Shown piece after piece: positions 21,014 to 33,138 of a stretch of DNA of 64,000 nt. Numbering within the stretch: position 1 is the stretch's first letter; each line of letters starts with the position of its first letter. Source of the DNA: Tethya wilhelma (lineage: Eukaryota > Porifera > Demospongiae > Tethyida > Tethyidae). Where the stretch lies: contig CAXIPT010000002.1 in NCBI GenBank assembly GCA_964030475.1, positions 206,138 through 270,137 on the forward strand, in the 5' to 3' direction. Under the pieces are notes generated by a model. It was not told the DNA's origin. It saw only the letters and a list, made by a program, of their open reading frames with translations, and searched no databases. Position numbers and translations under genes: made by a program.

Positions 21014-23915
21014 GGTAATGAAGGTATATAAAAACATTTTACTTGTGTACTATACAGGTTGAAATTTATAGATGTTACAATACTGACAAGCATGCAAGTG
21101 ACACTTGAATTGGTGGAGAGCCTATCCCTAACTGAGCGTTGGGAGTTTATTTATTTTGTAGTTTATATTAGCATTTACCTACTGGGAAATTAGAGAATTA
21201 CTATAAACTACAATTGATTGTACAAAGTAAGATAGATATATATTATTAGCAAGGGTAAAATAATTTACTATGGATATTATATAGCTATACCAGTAGCTTG
21301 TCATGAGATTTTGTATTGAAACATAATTTGTATAATGAAGTAAACAGAATTATACTATTATGCTTTGTGACTGAGTCTTTTCATTCAGCTGTATATCTGT
21401 GTATCTGGCATGTATAAAGAGGGAGACTGTATGAGTCCATGGGAGAATGATACCAATAGCTAGCCTCGTTCCCAGGCTTTTTCTCTCCACTCGTATTATA
21501 TTCGTACGTAGACCACACCCAGAACCACACCCACGAAAAAAGAGAGAGGGAGAAGGAGAGAAAAAGCTTTGAGTAACAACAAAAAAGAGGGAGAGCTAGA
21601 CTTGACTTTAACAGTACACTTAGACAAAGAAGGATGGTAAGACTCAGAAGTTGTTGTAGCATACACTTCAGCAAATGGATTGTAGTGCCCATGCATCAGA
21701 AGCAGGAAAAGGGTCTGGTATATGGTGAAGTTGTGAAAATATTTCAGGTGGTAAACAAAGTGGCTTACAGATGGCACAATGAGAATTGGCAAAGGCGACC
21801 AGGACATACTGACGTGTGGAAGGCCCTTTCTGTGAGGCACTTCAAGATGACTTTCTAAACTCTTGAAAATAGTGACACACTTGGTTGTGCATGGATTCTG
21901 CCGTGAGAGAGCAGAGGGCATCACAGAGGTCTTAAGGTCAATCACTTTGGGCAAGGTGTGGGACTGTGTGTGTGTGTGTATCACGAAAAAGAAGAATACT
22001 CTAGGTACACATACGTGGATGACAAGAGGATTCCAAGGCAAAAAAGCTATACTATAGCTGTAACTACTACAACAAAGCACTACTCTATACTTCAAGCATC
22101 AGTGCCAAAAGGCAGAGACCACATCATCATCTAAGGGTGCAGAATGTTACGCGCTGCAAACAAACTGATTAAGGTGTAAAGGACCTATAAACCAAGACAC
22201 ACTGGCAGGATGCTGCTCTAGCAATTTAAACATGTTCTCATCTAACTCTTAGCGCTCGCATGCGCACCAAGGGTTGCGGTAGTCATTTTGTACATGTGTC
22301 TGTCTGTCTGTGTGTTTGTTCCAACTATATCTCAAAAACAACAGCTCCTGTCTTCAAATGCTGCACACCAAGGTAATCTAAAAAATAATTATGTAGCATT
22401 CAGCAAAAAGCTTGTATGTATGGTTGTCAATGTAACAGCTCACACATATACAATTGTATATTTGTGGATTACTATTATATTGTTCCTCTTTAACCACTAC
22501 ATCACCATGACTAGTGCTGGCTTAATTACAGCAATACTGCATGTAAGTATAGTGCAAGCTTACAGAAATACAGTCATGATTGCTATAATTTGTAAAATAC
22601 CATAATTATATGCACAAATTACAACATCTGCTACTGTTGTCAATTCAAACTAGCTATCAGAGCACAACCAATGAAAACAGAGGAGGCTTCACCGTTTACC
22701 AGCTGCTATAGGAGGAGTGTTGGTCAATTTATGCCTGACACGATGTTAAGGACTGTTGAAAAATCACACAGAAAAACAAGGTTATACTGTACACAGCTCT
22801 TTAATTTGTTATGTCATTTTTTTTGTTCCCACGAGGCTTCTCAAAATGTACATGCCTCCAAATGGCAACAAATCAAGTAATATAATTATATCAGCCAACA
22901 TAACAAAGTCCATTTGCAACATTATGCTCATGAAAGCAATAAAGTCAAAATGAAATTCAGTATATGACTTCACCTCAAGTTTACCACAGCCCATTATAGT
23001 AAAAGAAATCTAGGTGCCGCCACTTAAAATTTTCAAGATTACAAGTCATTGACAAGTAAAAAAAAGCAAATAACATTACAGCTGGTAACACTAACCAAGC
23101 ACTACAACAAGAGAGCTGCCATAGATTGTAAATTATCACACTTTTGTTTCAGACTGATCCATGCAGGTCTCTCGGATCCTCATCTTTCTTAAATGTGGAC
23201 ATCTTCTGTGCATATAGAAGGGAAAAACAGTTTATTATATAATCTCCTCTGTGTGTGTGTGTGTAGATTTTGCTAAGAGAAGTAAAAATGCTAGTGATGT
23301 AATGGTATAGGAGAGGAACAAAAATAGTAACCCACAAACACATGACATTTTGAAATTTTTTTGCAATCAGAGCATGCAGTTTGGGGTTGCTGAATTTAAG
23401 CTTGTAAGTTACTAAATTTATAGACTACATGCAGTAATGGTGACATAATGTGAAAAAGAGCATAATATAAAAGTGGGCGCAGAATCTACACAGACACAAG
23501 TTTTCAAGACTAAAAGAGTATTCACAAGTGACCCCTAGCTGTTATACTTAACTATATACACCCAAAGGTTTTCAAGCTGCAACTCTGTCTGCTCTATGGA
23601 GGTATTGTTGGAGATGTGTACACTTACTGTGCAAAATGTAGTATAGTTGCGGGACTTTGGACTTTGGACTCTTATACAGTAGTAATTAGTAATTTTTGTG
23701 GTTTAATTTTTAGGCTAGGCTTCTAGAATGTTCTAACCATGTGCTTTTGTGTTTTTTGTGCTCTTGTGTTGTGTTGATTTTTTGGCCTCTGGAGATATAT
23801 TATTTGAAGTATCAGTGAACAGTTCAAAGTTTTAGCAGTGTTTCAACAGGTATGTCAATACCACTAATGAATATCACTAATGATTATGATTGGTAATAAC
23901 AACTCAATCCTACAG
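21014..23915. other. 2.9 kb without a supported gene
   Basis: Contains short TG/CA microsatellites (21968-21980, 23250-23265), a CTGTCTGTCTGTCTG run near 22295, and A/T-rich unique sequence. An open frame on the minus strand at 21496-22095 is low-complexity and has no family signature. An upstream part of the gene that begins at 23916 may lie here but I could not find it. Confidence 0.3.
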
Positions 23916-24722
23916 GAATCAGAAGGGCTATCAGACCCGCACCTCGACAGTGATCATCAATCACAGTCCAGTGAACTGGTGAAGGAGAGCATATACACCG
24001 TTACACCTCCTCCTGAGAAGAGACTGTGCTTGCGGAAGAAAAGAGCTGTCAGATACACCCAAGTAAACCCGTGACCTATGAAGTAAGGGTAGCACCTTCA
24101 TGTACACAAAAATGTGTTCTGTTATGCAGAATCCACAGCTGGACACCTCTCTTTCCACTGTACATTCCAACAAAGAGTCAGAGTATTTTCTTACGCCAAA
24201 GGATGTCCCAGAGTGCCAGGAGATCAACAAACAAACGCTGTGTTTTTTTGACTTCCGACAGCTTCAGCTTATCCTTCAACAAATCAATATCTGCCGAGCA
24301 TGTACGACTCCCGGCTGCAGGGGAACCTGGTGGCAGTTTCTGTCAAACTCAAGAAATATGGAGGAGCGGCAAGGATAAGATACGTCTGTGAGTGGGTATG
24401 ATGTGTGATGTGCGTGCATGGTGCGTGTATGTGTGTGCATGTGTGCGTGTGGGTGTATGTAAGCAGTGTGTGTGTGTATGTGTGTGTGTGAATTATGTGT
24501 GCATAGTGTTTGCATATAGTGTGTGTGTGCATAGTGTGTGCATAGTGTACAAGCATATAGTGTGTATGCATAGTGTGTGTGCGTATACATGCATAGTGTG
24601 TGTTCATATATAGTGTGTGTGTGAGTGTGTGCATGTGTGTGTGTCTGTGCGCATAGTGGGTGTGAGTGTGTGAGATGTGTGTGTGTGTGTATGTGTGTGT
24701 GTGTGAGTGTGTGTGTGTGTGT

Positions 24723-24757
<35 letters not shown>

Positions 24758-24972
24758 CATAGTGTGTGCTTAGTGTACAAGCATAGTGTGTGTGCATAGT
24801 ATGTGTGCATGCGTATACATGCATAGTGTGTGTGCGTGTGTGTATAGTGTATGCGTGAGTGTGTGCATGTATGTGTGTCTAGATCTGTGTGCATAGTGAG
24901 TGGGTGTGGGTGTGTGCGTGCGCGCGTGTGTGTGTGTGTGTGCATAGTGGATGTGAGTGTGTGAGATGTGTG

Positions 24973-25010
<38 letters not shown>

Positions 25011-28000
25011 TGTATGTAAGCTATAGTGTGGGTGTTTGAATTGTCAATTGTGTGTGCGCAGTGTGTATGATGTGTGAGGGTATGTGTGTGTGTGTGTTTG
25101 TGTGTGCTTGTGTGCGTGTGTGTATAGGCTATAATCCATGTATACTGAATGAGTGGAGGTTATAATATTAGAGTAGCTGGGGGTCCAAATTTTCAAGCCT
25201 TAGTGCAATTTTCGCTGTCATAATCCACAGCTGATTCTGAAGAATAAAAAAGAATTGGAAATTTTGTACAACGCTAGCTTTAGTTTAATTGTAGCAAGCC
25301 ATAACAAAAACGTAAAAATTTACTTCTTATTGATTGAGGAACAAAATTTGAACTTTATCGATTCTAATTTAGGGATGTTGCATGTACGATGACACTTCAA
25401 CAAAAACTTACAACCTTATACGTTTAGCCTACATAATACACATGAATGCCATGTATGCATGCATGTGGAGTACAGTACATACCTTTTAAACTTCACAGGA
25501 ATTATAATTATATATCACTGTATATGTATAACATGCATGATCACACCTGTTATNGCGTGTGTGCGTGTGTGCGTGTGTGTGTGCATGTGTGCGTGTGTGT
25601 ATAGGCTATAATCCATGTAATATTATACTGAATGTGTGGAGGTTATAATATAGTCTAAGAGTAGCTGGGGGTCCAAATTTTCAAGCCTTGGTGCAATTTT
25701 CACTGTCATAATCCACAGCTGATTCTGAAGAATAAAAAAGAATTGGAAATTTTGTCACATAATTATATTTGTACAATGCTTGCTTTAGTTTAATTGTAGC
25801 AAGCCATAACAAAAAAACGTAAAAATTTACTTCTTATTGATTGAGAAGCAAAATTTGAACTTTATCGATTCTAATATAGGGATGCTGCATGTACGATGAC
25901 ACTCTAACAAAAACTTACAATTTTATACGTATAGCCTATACATAATACACATGAATGCCATGCATGCATGCATGAGGAGTACAGTACATACCTTTTAAAC
26001 TTCACAGGAATTATATATAACACTGTATGTATAACATGCATGATCACACCTCAGTTTTATTTAATTCATACAGGATTGTGATCCAGCCCAATTTCAGAAA
26101 ATTGCTTATACAAGTCGACAACTGAACTGTACTTCAACTACACTTGAACAGTTCTATCTAATTGTGCTGTGTACAGTTAAACAAATGGGTGCAGTGAAAG
26201 AAGCTGTAGGCAAATGTTTCGACTTTGTGGAAGACGCTTATGCCTACAATACTTCTTCAACACAGTGTCAAGGTCTGCATAATATTAATATTTTATACTG
26301 CTACTTTGACATTAAAATTTCATATGACATTGTATGCATTTTTCTGAATTGCAGTTGGGATGAATCTGATTCCAGCACTCAGTGGCATAGTTGTAGGCTA
26401 CTGGTCAATAAACAACGAAGAACTAACCCCCATCAATGAGCCCCATCAAAATGTGTTTTCACATGACAGCGTAGAGTCATTGCTGAAAGAGCTAATTTGC
26501 ACTTTTACTTACGAAGGAGCAACAATTATTGATGCCACTAATAGTGGTAAGTCATTCTGACAACCTATAATAATAATATAATAAAAATAATGATAATAAA
26601 CTATAAGTAGCATGCACTATTGTCGAGGAAATTAATTACTATGATAAAATAAGTTTGTGGAGCGAGAGTGGTCTAACACACAAATCCCCGGATTCTCCCC
26701 CCCCCCTTCTCTCTCTCCCCTTGGAGGGGAATACTCTTAAAAATCATTTTACTGAGAGCTAGAAATTATTTTGTATTTTGGAATTTTAATCAATTCGGTA
26801 GAGGGGTGTGTATCATTTTTATTAATTTTTTAAGCTGTTTGGACAATTCCCCCTATTTCATTCTGGGTTAGACCACAACGTTTTTGAGCCCTAATTTAAT
26901 ATTATTTACTATTAAACCCTTGTCATGAATTTTTTTCCCTCGAAAAAAACCTGTATGGTAAAAAAGGGGAATTTCATAAGGAATTTTTTGTTACTTCGAG
27001 ATTGCCTATAAACAACTTGAACCTCAGCATGCAGGCTTTCATGATACTTAGCTTATACTTGCACCATGCATAGAGTAGCTGTTGTGCACATGGTCAACAT
27101 TTTGACATTATCCTGGCCAAAAATTAAGATAAACAATTAGTCCAGTGACTGATAAAGCCTATGCACAGTCAAAATTTATTGACATCTTAGTCTCACAAGC
27201 ATAATTTTATAATAGTGAAGTTAGTAGGCCTCAGCATTTTATGCTTGCATAATTTTGAGCATATAATATAGATACTTGCAAGCACTGAACATAATAACAA
27301 AAAGTTGGAGCATAATATGCTGGGCCCTACTAGAAGTTAGTGAACCGAAACACCACAATTTATTATAATGGTACAAAATTTGACACGTGATTCAGTATCA
27401 TTCCCTAGCACTCATCGATTAGATAGGTTTAAAATCAATGGACAAACCGTGAGCCTCGGTTCTCGAAAAGTGCCATAATTCATGATAGCTAATAAGTTAA
27501 TTTTATACTGAAAAGCAAGATTTCTAATAAGTGGTTTGAAAGAAATTTTATAATTATGCACAGAACTTATCTTCATGCATCTTCCATTCTGCTGATCATG
27601 TATGTGACAATGTGTGGAAGTACGAACTCAGTTAGCTCAGTTTGGCCGGGTATAATTTACTGGCAAAAGGGGCGGAGTCTACTAACTAACTTGTCAATTG
27701 ACCTATATACCTAGCTATAGCTACATAATATATTTACGGACGTAGACCTTTCTCCTTCGTCACTTTGCACGCCCCTACCCAGCTTGCTGACTCTGTGCTA
27801 ATTATAGTGTAATACAAATTTGTACAACTTCAAGCAAGCACAAAAATGTACAAATTTGTACAACTTCAAGCTGCACAAAATGTACAAATTTGTACAACTT
27901 CAAATTAGCACAAAAATGTACAAATTTGTACAACTTCAAGCTGGCACAAAAATGTACAAATTTGTACAACGTCAAGCTAATACAAAAATGTACAAATTTG

Positions 28001-28360
28001 TACAACTTCAAGCTGGCACAAAATGTACAAATTTGTACAACCCCAAGCTAATACAAAAATGTACAAATTTGTACAACCTCATAGCTTGTGCATGCATATT
28101 ATGCGCATGCGTATATAGCACACTCTGCATGATTATGTGAAATTTGTACAAAGTGCAGCAATTAAGTCTAAGTATAAAATTTGAACATGGCAATATCTTT
28201 CCAGTGCAGAATTTAAAAAAATATTAACAGACTATCTTCTTGTTGATAAATTTTCTTCACTTTTACAGGCTCCATGGTTGCTCTTGAGGAGAGAAGAAAC
28301 CTTTATGTAGTTTGTAGGGAAGAAGCAGAAGCAAGAGAACTCATTAACAAATATCTATAG
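23916..28360 (+). CDS. 3' half of a ParB-like / degenerate methylase-like gene (five exons)
   Basis: Exons with consistent GT-AG borders: 23916-24062, 24130-24395, 26074-26272, 26355-26546, 28269-28360 (stop). Exon 1 is polar (SSELVKESIYTVTPPPEKR, then LCLRKKRAVRY). Exon 2 has a Cys-rich module (DFRQLQLILQQI, then CRACTTPGC) and then KLKKYGGAARIRYVCEW in another frame: one base is missing near 24322. The last exons give GATIIDATNSG-SMVALEERR-NLYVV, which lines up with the SAM-binding strand-loop of N6-adenine methylases (DxFxGxG...A...GR) without its glycines, so I infer a dead methylase fold. Exon 1 begins in phase 0, as needed to follow the ParB half at 42102-43980. The third and fourth introns carry a contig join and the 36-bp arrays. 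Confidence 0.6.
24396..25135. repeat. Long TG-rich microsatellite in an intron
   Basis: About 700 bp of (TG)n with GCATAG, GTGAGTG and TGTATG interruptions, continuing again at 25555-25600. It gives long but meaningless open frames rich in His/Thr on the minus strand. Confidence 0.95.
25094..26050. repeat. ~460-bp sequence repeated on both sides of the join at 25554
   Basis: 25094-25553 and 25577-26050 are near-identical (TGTATAGGCTATAATCCATGT to CATGATCACACCT), differing by small indels such as ACATAATTATATTT. Since the 'n' falls exactly between them this may be one locus assembled twice from two haplotypes, or a true tandem duplication that broke the assembly. Confidence 0.8.
26735..28328. 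repeat. Intron segment with an inverted second copy at 36966-38560
   Basis: From TCTTAAAAATCATTTTAC to the first bases of the last exon of the methylase-like gene, this segment is the reverse complement of 38560-36966, with small differences. The right copy stops exactly at the 'n' at 36965. The copy includes the 36-bp array and the splice acceptor. Confidence 0.9.
27815..28085. repeat. 36-bp tandem array with TGTACAAATTTGTACA core, spacer type 1
   Basis: Seven to eight units of 36 bp: the 16-bp perfect palindrome TGTACAAATTTGTACA followed by ~20 bp near ACTTCAAGCTGGCACAAAAA. Spacers vary (AGCTAATAC, AAATTAGC), while the palindrome stays almost unchanged. Because 36 is a multiple of three the array stays open in all frames (KMYKFVQLQAGT-type repeats); I do not regard this as coding. 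Confidence 0.95.
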
Positions 28361-28497
28361 AATTACAACTTATTAGGCCTGTAACATTACATATTTATAG
28401 TAATTATTATGAAATAATTACATTATGCTAAATTACACCCATATGTTTATAAAATATTACATAAATATTCTAAATCATAAACGGAAAGGTCATTTCA

Positions 28498-28746
28498 TAA
28501 TGTGTTAATTGTCAACAAGAATAGAAAACACCAGCCTGATATCAAACAATAGCCACCGGAAAAGTGTCTTCTGGCATGAAAAAGATTACCATCTGGCATT
28601 GGAGCAAAGAGAATGTTTGCATTGCCTTCTGGTCCAACAGTGGCTGTGTTGACTGGGAGGAATGCTTCTAAAGAAGCAGGCTCAATGCCATAGTCACCTC
28701 CCAGAAGAAGAACAAGTAGAAGAACTCTCAAATACTTTAAATTCAT
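28498..28746 (-). CDS. Small ORF with hydrophobic N-terminus, unknown
   Basis: 83 residues starting MNLKYLRVLLLVLLLGGDYG, which resembles a signal peptide, then a mixed region with two Cys and a hydrophobic tail (WCFLFLLTINTL). It lies tail-to-tail with the methylase-like gene, 138 bp from its stop. I recognise no family and see no introns. It could be a chance frame. Confidence 0.25.
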
Positions 28747-28989
28747 GATACTCAGACTACTTCAGCTCACTGCAACTAGTCACTTACTGCATGATAATTA
28801 TGCTACTCCCGCCAAACTCGAACTACCATTCAGCTGGTTGACCAATCGTTGCACTTCAGCTCCACCCATGCATCTTTCTGCACATGCGCATTTACGCAAC
28901 CTTAAAAAGTATAGTACGTACTGATTCATATTTATACATCTTCTATTGTAATTGTGCCAGTGTCCTTCTGCAGTGTCTCTTGCTATGTA

Positions 28990-29530
28990 TATTATGTACT
29001 TTCCTCGCTGAGTGTACACATGGGGAGGTTTTATGCAAAACAATTTTAATGAAAGGAACTTCCTCCTTGGCCAGTTCAGAGTGAAGATAATGAGATTCAT
29101 AGCCATTAATCATGCAAAATACAGGATTTACCCTTGATTTACCTTTTGCATAAATCGGTCCCATGATAGATGCAAGTCTTTAACTCAGAATTTATGCAAA
29201 ATGGCCATTAATGAAAGGAACTTACTCAGCACGCGACCGTTCATAGAGATAATGATATTCATTGCCTTGATTGCGATTAAAGACAGGGTTTACCCACGAT
29301 CAGGCTTTTGCATAATTCCTTCCCGTATAGTACAGTCAGTATAATATCTTGCTTTATACTCAGCGTTTTATGCAGATTACAAGTTGCATAATTCCACCCC
29401 TTGAGTGACCCAAGGTAAGTCTTGCATAAATCAATCCCTAGAGTGACTCGTGGAAATCGTTGCATAAATCAATCCCTAGAGTGACTCGTGGAATTTTTGT
29501 TACTTTTATGCAAAAGTCACTAGGACCAAA
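28990..29530. repeat. Imperfect tandem repeats with TTGCATAAATC motifs
   Basis: A ~165-bp unit (AATGAAAGGAACTTxCTC, then ATAATGAxATTCAT, then TTTGCATAA) is seen twice (29045-29165 and 29212-29325). A 41-bp unit (TTGCATAAATCAATCCCTAG...) is repeated almost exactly at 29420-29500. TTATGCAAAA words recur throughout. Non-coding; it forms the upstream flank of the next gene. Confidence 0.65.
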
Positions 29531-29595
29531 TTAGCCGGATCCAGGCTACAATTTTGAATTGCTGGCGGGGCCTGCCGTTCAAGTTCTAAGAGCTT

Positions 29596-29690
29596 TGATG
29601 AAGTTGAAACTACTTGTGAGACTTGTATTGGTTAGCGATATAGAACTGTCTTTGATTTGTCTCAGTCTCAGCTGCTTTGACCGTGTAAGA
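29596..29690 (+). repeat. Upstream tandem duplicate of the start region of the next gene
   Basis: 29598-29672 duplicates the first ~75 bp of the reading frame at 29695 (GATGAAGTTGAA... TAGCGATATAG... CTTTGATTTGTCTCAGTCT). The first copy is read as a short frame (MKLKLLVRLVLVSDIEL...) that stops before the true gene. Confidence 0.75.
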
Positions 29691-29694
29691 GGGG

Positions 29695-30834
29695 ATGATG
29701 AAGTTGAATGTGGGACTTGTACTGTTGGCTAGCGATATAGCGCTGTCTTTGATTTGTCTCAGTCTATTGAGATGGTGCGGCAAAGACTCAAATGGCAAGC
29801 AAACAATAGCACCGGCAATGAAAATAACTTCTCTCAGGGTAGTTCAATTCCCAACAGTAAGTACTAATTCTCAGAAACCATCAACTGAATTTACAGAAGC
29901 AACTGTCCGAAAAGTTTCAAACGTCAATGTCACTAGTTTGTGTGAATTTGATGACAATACTACCTTCACAAAGACTTATCTGTACTTGGTTCAGACTGAA
30001 AGCTGCATTGTGAAGCCACTACTAAGCCCTGATGTGCTTGGGAACACCGAAGAATGCAACTGTGATGTTCTTGTGTTAAGCTTTAAAGCAAACTGCACTA
30101 AAATGTTTTCGCCGCACATACAACATATCTTTGCTAATGACTCAACGTGGACAACCGGACGACAGATTCAATATGAACATTCTATCAAATCAGGGAAGAA
30201 ATACATGTACTACATCTTTATTGATGATGACGTATCACTCAAAGTTTATCGAGGTGATACAACAAGAAATGGATGGCGATTGTTTGAAAAGTTTTTGTAC
30301 GATTATCGCCCACCAGTAGGTGTCATTGATACAAGTTGGCCAGGTTATGTGAACAGAATAGAGAAGTATCGAAAAGACAAAGGCTGTGACAAGCACAATA
30401 ATTTGGAAGTAAGTGTTCCTGGAATGTTCTGGGATGCCATGTTCAACTCTTTTCACCATGAAGCCACAAAGAGTGTTTTAGAGCCAATTTTCCCATTTTG
30501 GGCTAAGTTTGACCACCGGAGTTGGTGGTATTCCGACTGGTATGTTTGTATCATGAGTGATGTAGTGTACCATTACAACAATGTGTACAGTTCTGAGATT
30601 CTTGGAGGTAATACAAAGCATAGGCCTTACCCAAGAGGTGGTTGGACCAAGTCGATTATTACACAAATTATTGATGACATTGAAATGTTAATTCCAGTAG
30701 AGCACAAAGAGAAGGCACTTTCTGTTTTGAACCACTGGAGAACATGTGATGATCTTGACAAGAAACGAATGAACGCATACAGCTATTGTATTGACCCCCC
30801 CACCTCATGTATAGCACCTTATGCACATGCATAG
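29695..30834 (+). CDS. Type II membrane glycosyltransferase-like protein, single exon
   Basis: 379 residues, uninterrupted. Residues 5-27 (NVGLVLLASDIALSLICLSL) form one membrane anchor close to the N-terminus, then a Ser/Thr-rich stem, then a lumenal-type domain with eight or more Cys and several N-x-S/T sites (e.g. NVTS, NCTK, NDST). YYIFIDDDVSLKVY (about residue 175) carries an acidic IDDD motif of the DxD kind that binds nucleotide-sugar/Mn in GT-A enzymes; WWYSDWYVCIMSD and WTKSIITQIID follow. The pattern resembles an expanded, uncharacterised sponge family. I infer a Golgi glycosyltransferase-like enzyme; substrate unknown. The start chosen is the second of two adjacent Met codons' region after the duplicated upstream copy. 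It looks intact, unlike most of its neighbours. Confidence 0.75.
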   Translation: MMKLNVGLVLLASDIALSLICLSLLRWCGKDSNGKQTIAPAMKITSLRVVQFPTVSTNSQKPSTEFTEATVRKVSNVNVTSLCEFDDNTTFTKTYLYLVQTESCIVKPLLSPDVLGNTEECNCDVLVLSFKANCTKMFSPHIQHIFANDSTWTTGRQIQYEHSIKSGKKYMYYIFIDDDVSLKVYRGDTTRNGWRLFEKFLYDYRPPVGVIDTSWPGYVNRIEKYRKDKGCDKHNNLEVSVPGMFWDAMFNSFHHEATKSVLEPIFPFWAKFDHRSWWYSDWYVCIMSDVVYHYNNVYSSEILGGNTKHRPYPRGGWTKSIITQIIDDIEMLIPVEHKEKALSVLNHWRTCDDLDKKRMNAYSYCIDPPTSCIAPYAHA

Positions 30835-31315
30835 CATAATAACTGTATAATAATTATCTAATTATCTATTATTATATTATTATTATACTTTCATTGATAA
30901 TGGTACTTCACTGCAAAAAAAGCTGACAATGTGTGGTTATCACGCAAAAGTGTGCGTGAAAAGTTGCCACAATGATGACACAAAAAACATGCGTGAGCAA
31001 AACATGCCACAAACAGGCACAAAGGGGAGAAGGGAAAAACTTTGAACACATGCAGGAATTTAAGTTATAGAAGATGCATGCATGATAGTACACATCACAG
31101 CTCTTATCATCAAAACATGATTTATCCATAGATTTATCAGGGCTCACTTTGGTTGCACGAACCGTATCTCTGGCTCTAACATCACAAAATGAGGGACAAC
31201 AGAAACAGGGATATCGATAGTGTGCTGAGAATTAATGCGCATGTGTTTAGGCCAGTTGATTTCGCGAGTACTAGTTGATCTCCACGTTAGCCTCGTCACG
31301 AAGCTATATAGCAAC
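30835..31315. other. Stretch without a recognised gene
   Basis: ATT-rich run at 30850-30900, then unique sequence. Nothing further seen. Confidence 0.4.
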
Positions 31316-31412
31316 TGAGAAACTGGCTCGCTGGATGGGTGGGTGCATATGAATTGTAGAATGCATGCATGTCATGATGTGTTTAATTAGCTGTTGGCTT
31401 ATTATACATGTA

Positions 31413-31617
31413 CCATATAGCGGGTATTTTTTGGGGGGTAAAATTTTTGTGATCTTTGAAAATTTCGCTAATTTGTGGAAGAAATTTTGTGGTCACGTAT
31501 ACAGCACGTATGGATTAACCACACCCCAGCCTCTATTCGTGGTAAATATTTCATGGTTCATCAGTCAACCACGAAAACCACAAAAATTTTACCCCACGAA
31601 AAACACCCGCTATACGG
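31413..31617. mobile_element. 205-bp MITE with TA target duplication
   Basis: Inverted ends CCATATAGCGGGTATTTT / CACCCGCTATACGG plus longer inner pairing (TAAAATTTTTGTG). Flanked by TA on both sides. The right arm of the palindrome holds the empty site (TACATGTATATCAATACC, read in reverse at 33668-33685), which proves the boundaries and the 2-bp duplication within this window. Confidence 0.93.
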
Positions 31618-31864
31618 TATATCAATACCAAATGAAAGCTATAATATGTTATAGTTATTACACCTTTTAATTCCTCATGGACCATGCAGATGTTCTTGCC
31701 ACGGGGAGAAAAAACCTTCCCCCCTCACAGAACAGTTGGCCCACAAGAATAGAAACACTACTAATATTATTGCTTAGAAATCAGTTTGAAAGTGAGAACC
31801 CTTGATCACCAGAACAGTGTCAGATTCGGAGCATGGTTTGTTGAAGTTTCATAATCTAGAAACC

Positions 31865-31931
31865 AATCTGTAGCTGTAGAATCATTTACACTACCCTNAA
31901 TCTGTAGCTGTAGAATCATTTACACTACCCT
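31865..31931. other. 33-bp exact duplication across the join at 31898
   Basis: AATCTGTAGCTGTAGAATCA and 13 more bases stand on both sides of the 'n', while the mirror arm near 33410-33430 has one copy. This is unmerged contig overlap. Confidence 0.9.
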
Positions 31932-32178
31932 ATGCTGGAGCCTTAGCTTCTCTGTTCAACAAGAGCAACGAAAAGTTTGAATAATTTACTGCTGAAAATG
32001 TCCTCACACACGGTCAACAATTACATAATATTTATGTCGGTGCATGCTTTGATATAATTATGTCATAAATGGACTACAAGCATATCAATAACAAAGATTG
32101 TGCCTACACCATGTATATCAATAACATAGTATTACTAAAATGCCTACTACTGTATATTGATACTAAAGCTGTATATCA

Positions 32179-33138
32179 TACGTACGGTTACGTAGTACGT
32201 ATAGTAGGAATGGGCCGACTGCCCCATAGACATAATACAAAATGTTTATCAATATTAAAATCTAGCAAGACAAAGTTAAGCCTTCACACTTGCTCAGAAG
32301 CTCTTTTCGGCTGATTACCAACAGCATGTAAGGCCTAAAGCTTACAGAAACTTTCCTAAGCACTCGTAGAGAGCGCTAGTCAAAAGTTACACCCACGCAA
32401 TTTTGTTCTCACTTACTTACTTACTTACTTCCGTACTTCCTTACTGACTTACTTGAACATGTTTCCAAACAAACAGAAGAATTTGAGCGAGCTTTGACAA
32501 CACAGAGAAACCTTTTCTTCATCCGAACTAGGGTCTTTTACCCTCGTTTACTGCCTAAATGTGTTAAAACAAGAGCTAGAAAGCTTTGAAACTTGTGTAC
32601 TTCGAGCTTCATGTGTAGCCGTTTTTCTAGTAGAGTTCAAAGGTCGTTGTCTCATCCAAGTGGTATTTAATCGCATGCCACATACTACTACAGTAACTCC
32701 AGTATTTTTGTCGAGACTAACCAGTCAGTGAGAGTCTCCTCACTGTAGTGTTGAAAAAAGTGAATGAACAAGTAGTAAAAATTTCAAAAAAATAAGTAGT
32801 GTAGGAATGGGCAGTGCTGTAAAAAGTATTGGAACAAGGAATGGTCTCAATTTCGGCACATGACTACTTCATTTTTTGTGCCCAAGTTTTGGCCAGTAAT
32901 CGAACTCTGCCTGATATATTTTATTCCACTTTTTAGCGAAGTGATACTCATTAACTATTCAAGTAGAGATCATTCTTTGAACCATCCATTTACAACAAAT
33001 TGCCGCTTATATATGAGGGATCAAAAGTGAAAATGAAGTAGTCATGTGCCGAAATTGAGACCATTCCTGTTGTTCCAATACTTTTTACAGCACTGCCCAT
33101 TCCTACACTGCTTATTTTGTTTAAATTTTTACTACTTG
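32179..33138 (+). mobile_element. Family-2 hairpin element (complete)
   Basis: Same plan as family 1 with different ends: a left terminal near-palindrome TACGTACGG...TAGTACGTA, then AGGAATGGG and CCCCATAGACATAATACAAA (family 1: AGGAATGGC and CCCATTAGCGCAATACAAA); right end 32769-33138, a ~370-nt hairpin with arms containing AGTGTAGGAATGGGCAGTGC and outer bases CAAGTAG/CTACTTG. Flanks A|T. A (TTAC)n run lies at 32412-32430. Encodes nothing. Confidence 0.8.

Noticed and set aside
21496..22095. 199-residue minus-strand frame
   Set aside because: Low-complexity (His/Thr, Leu/Ser runs), no family signature, no splice context.
24276..24945. Long minus-strand open frames rich in His and Thr
   Set aside because: They are translations of the (TG)n microsatellite; no sense outside the repeat.
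27815..28085. CRISPR-like look: palindromic repeat with regular spacing
   Set aside because: Spacers are themselves repeated and the genome is eukaryotic; no cas genes.
27802..28140. Open frames with 12-residue repeats (KMYKFVQLQAGT type), also at 37109-37412 and 41361-41741
   Set aside because: A 36-bp tandem repeat without stops is open in every frame; both strands show equally 'good' repeats, so coding is not supported.
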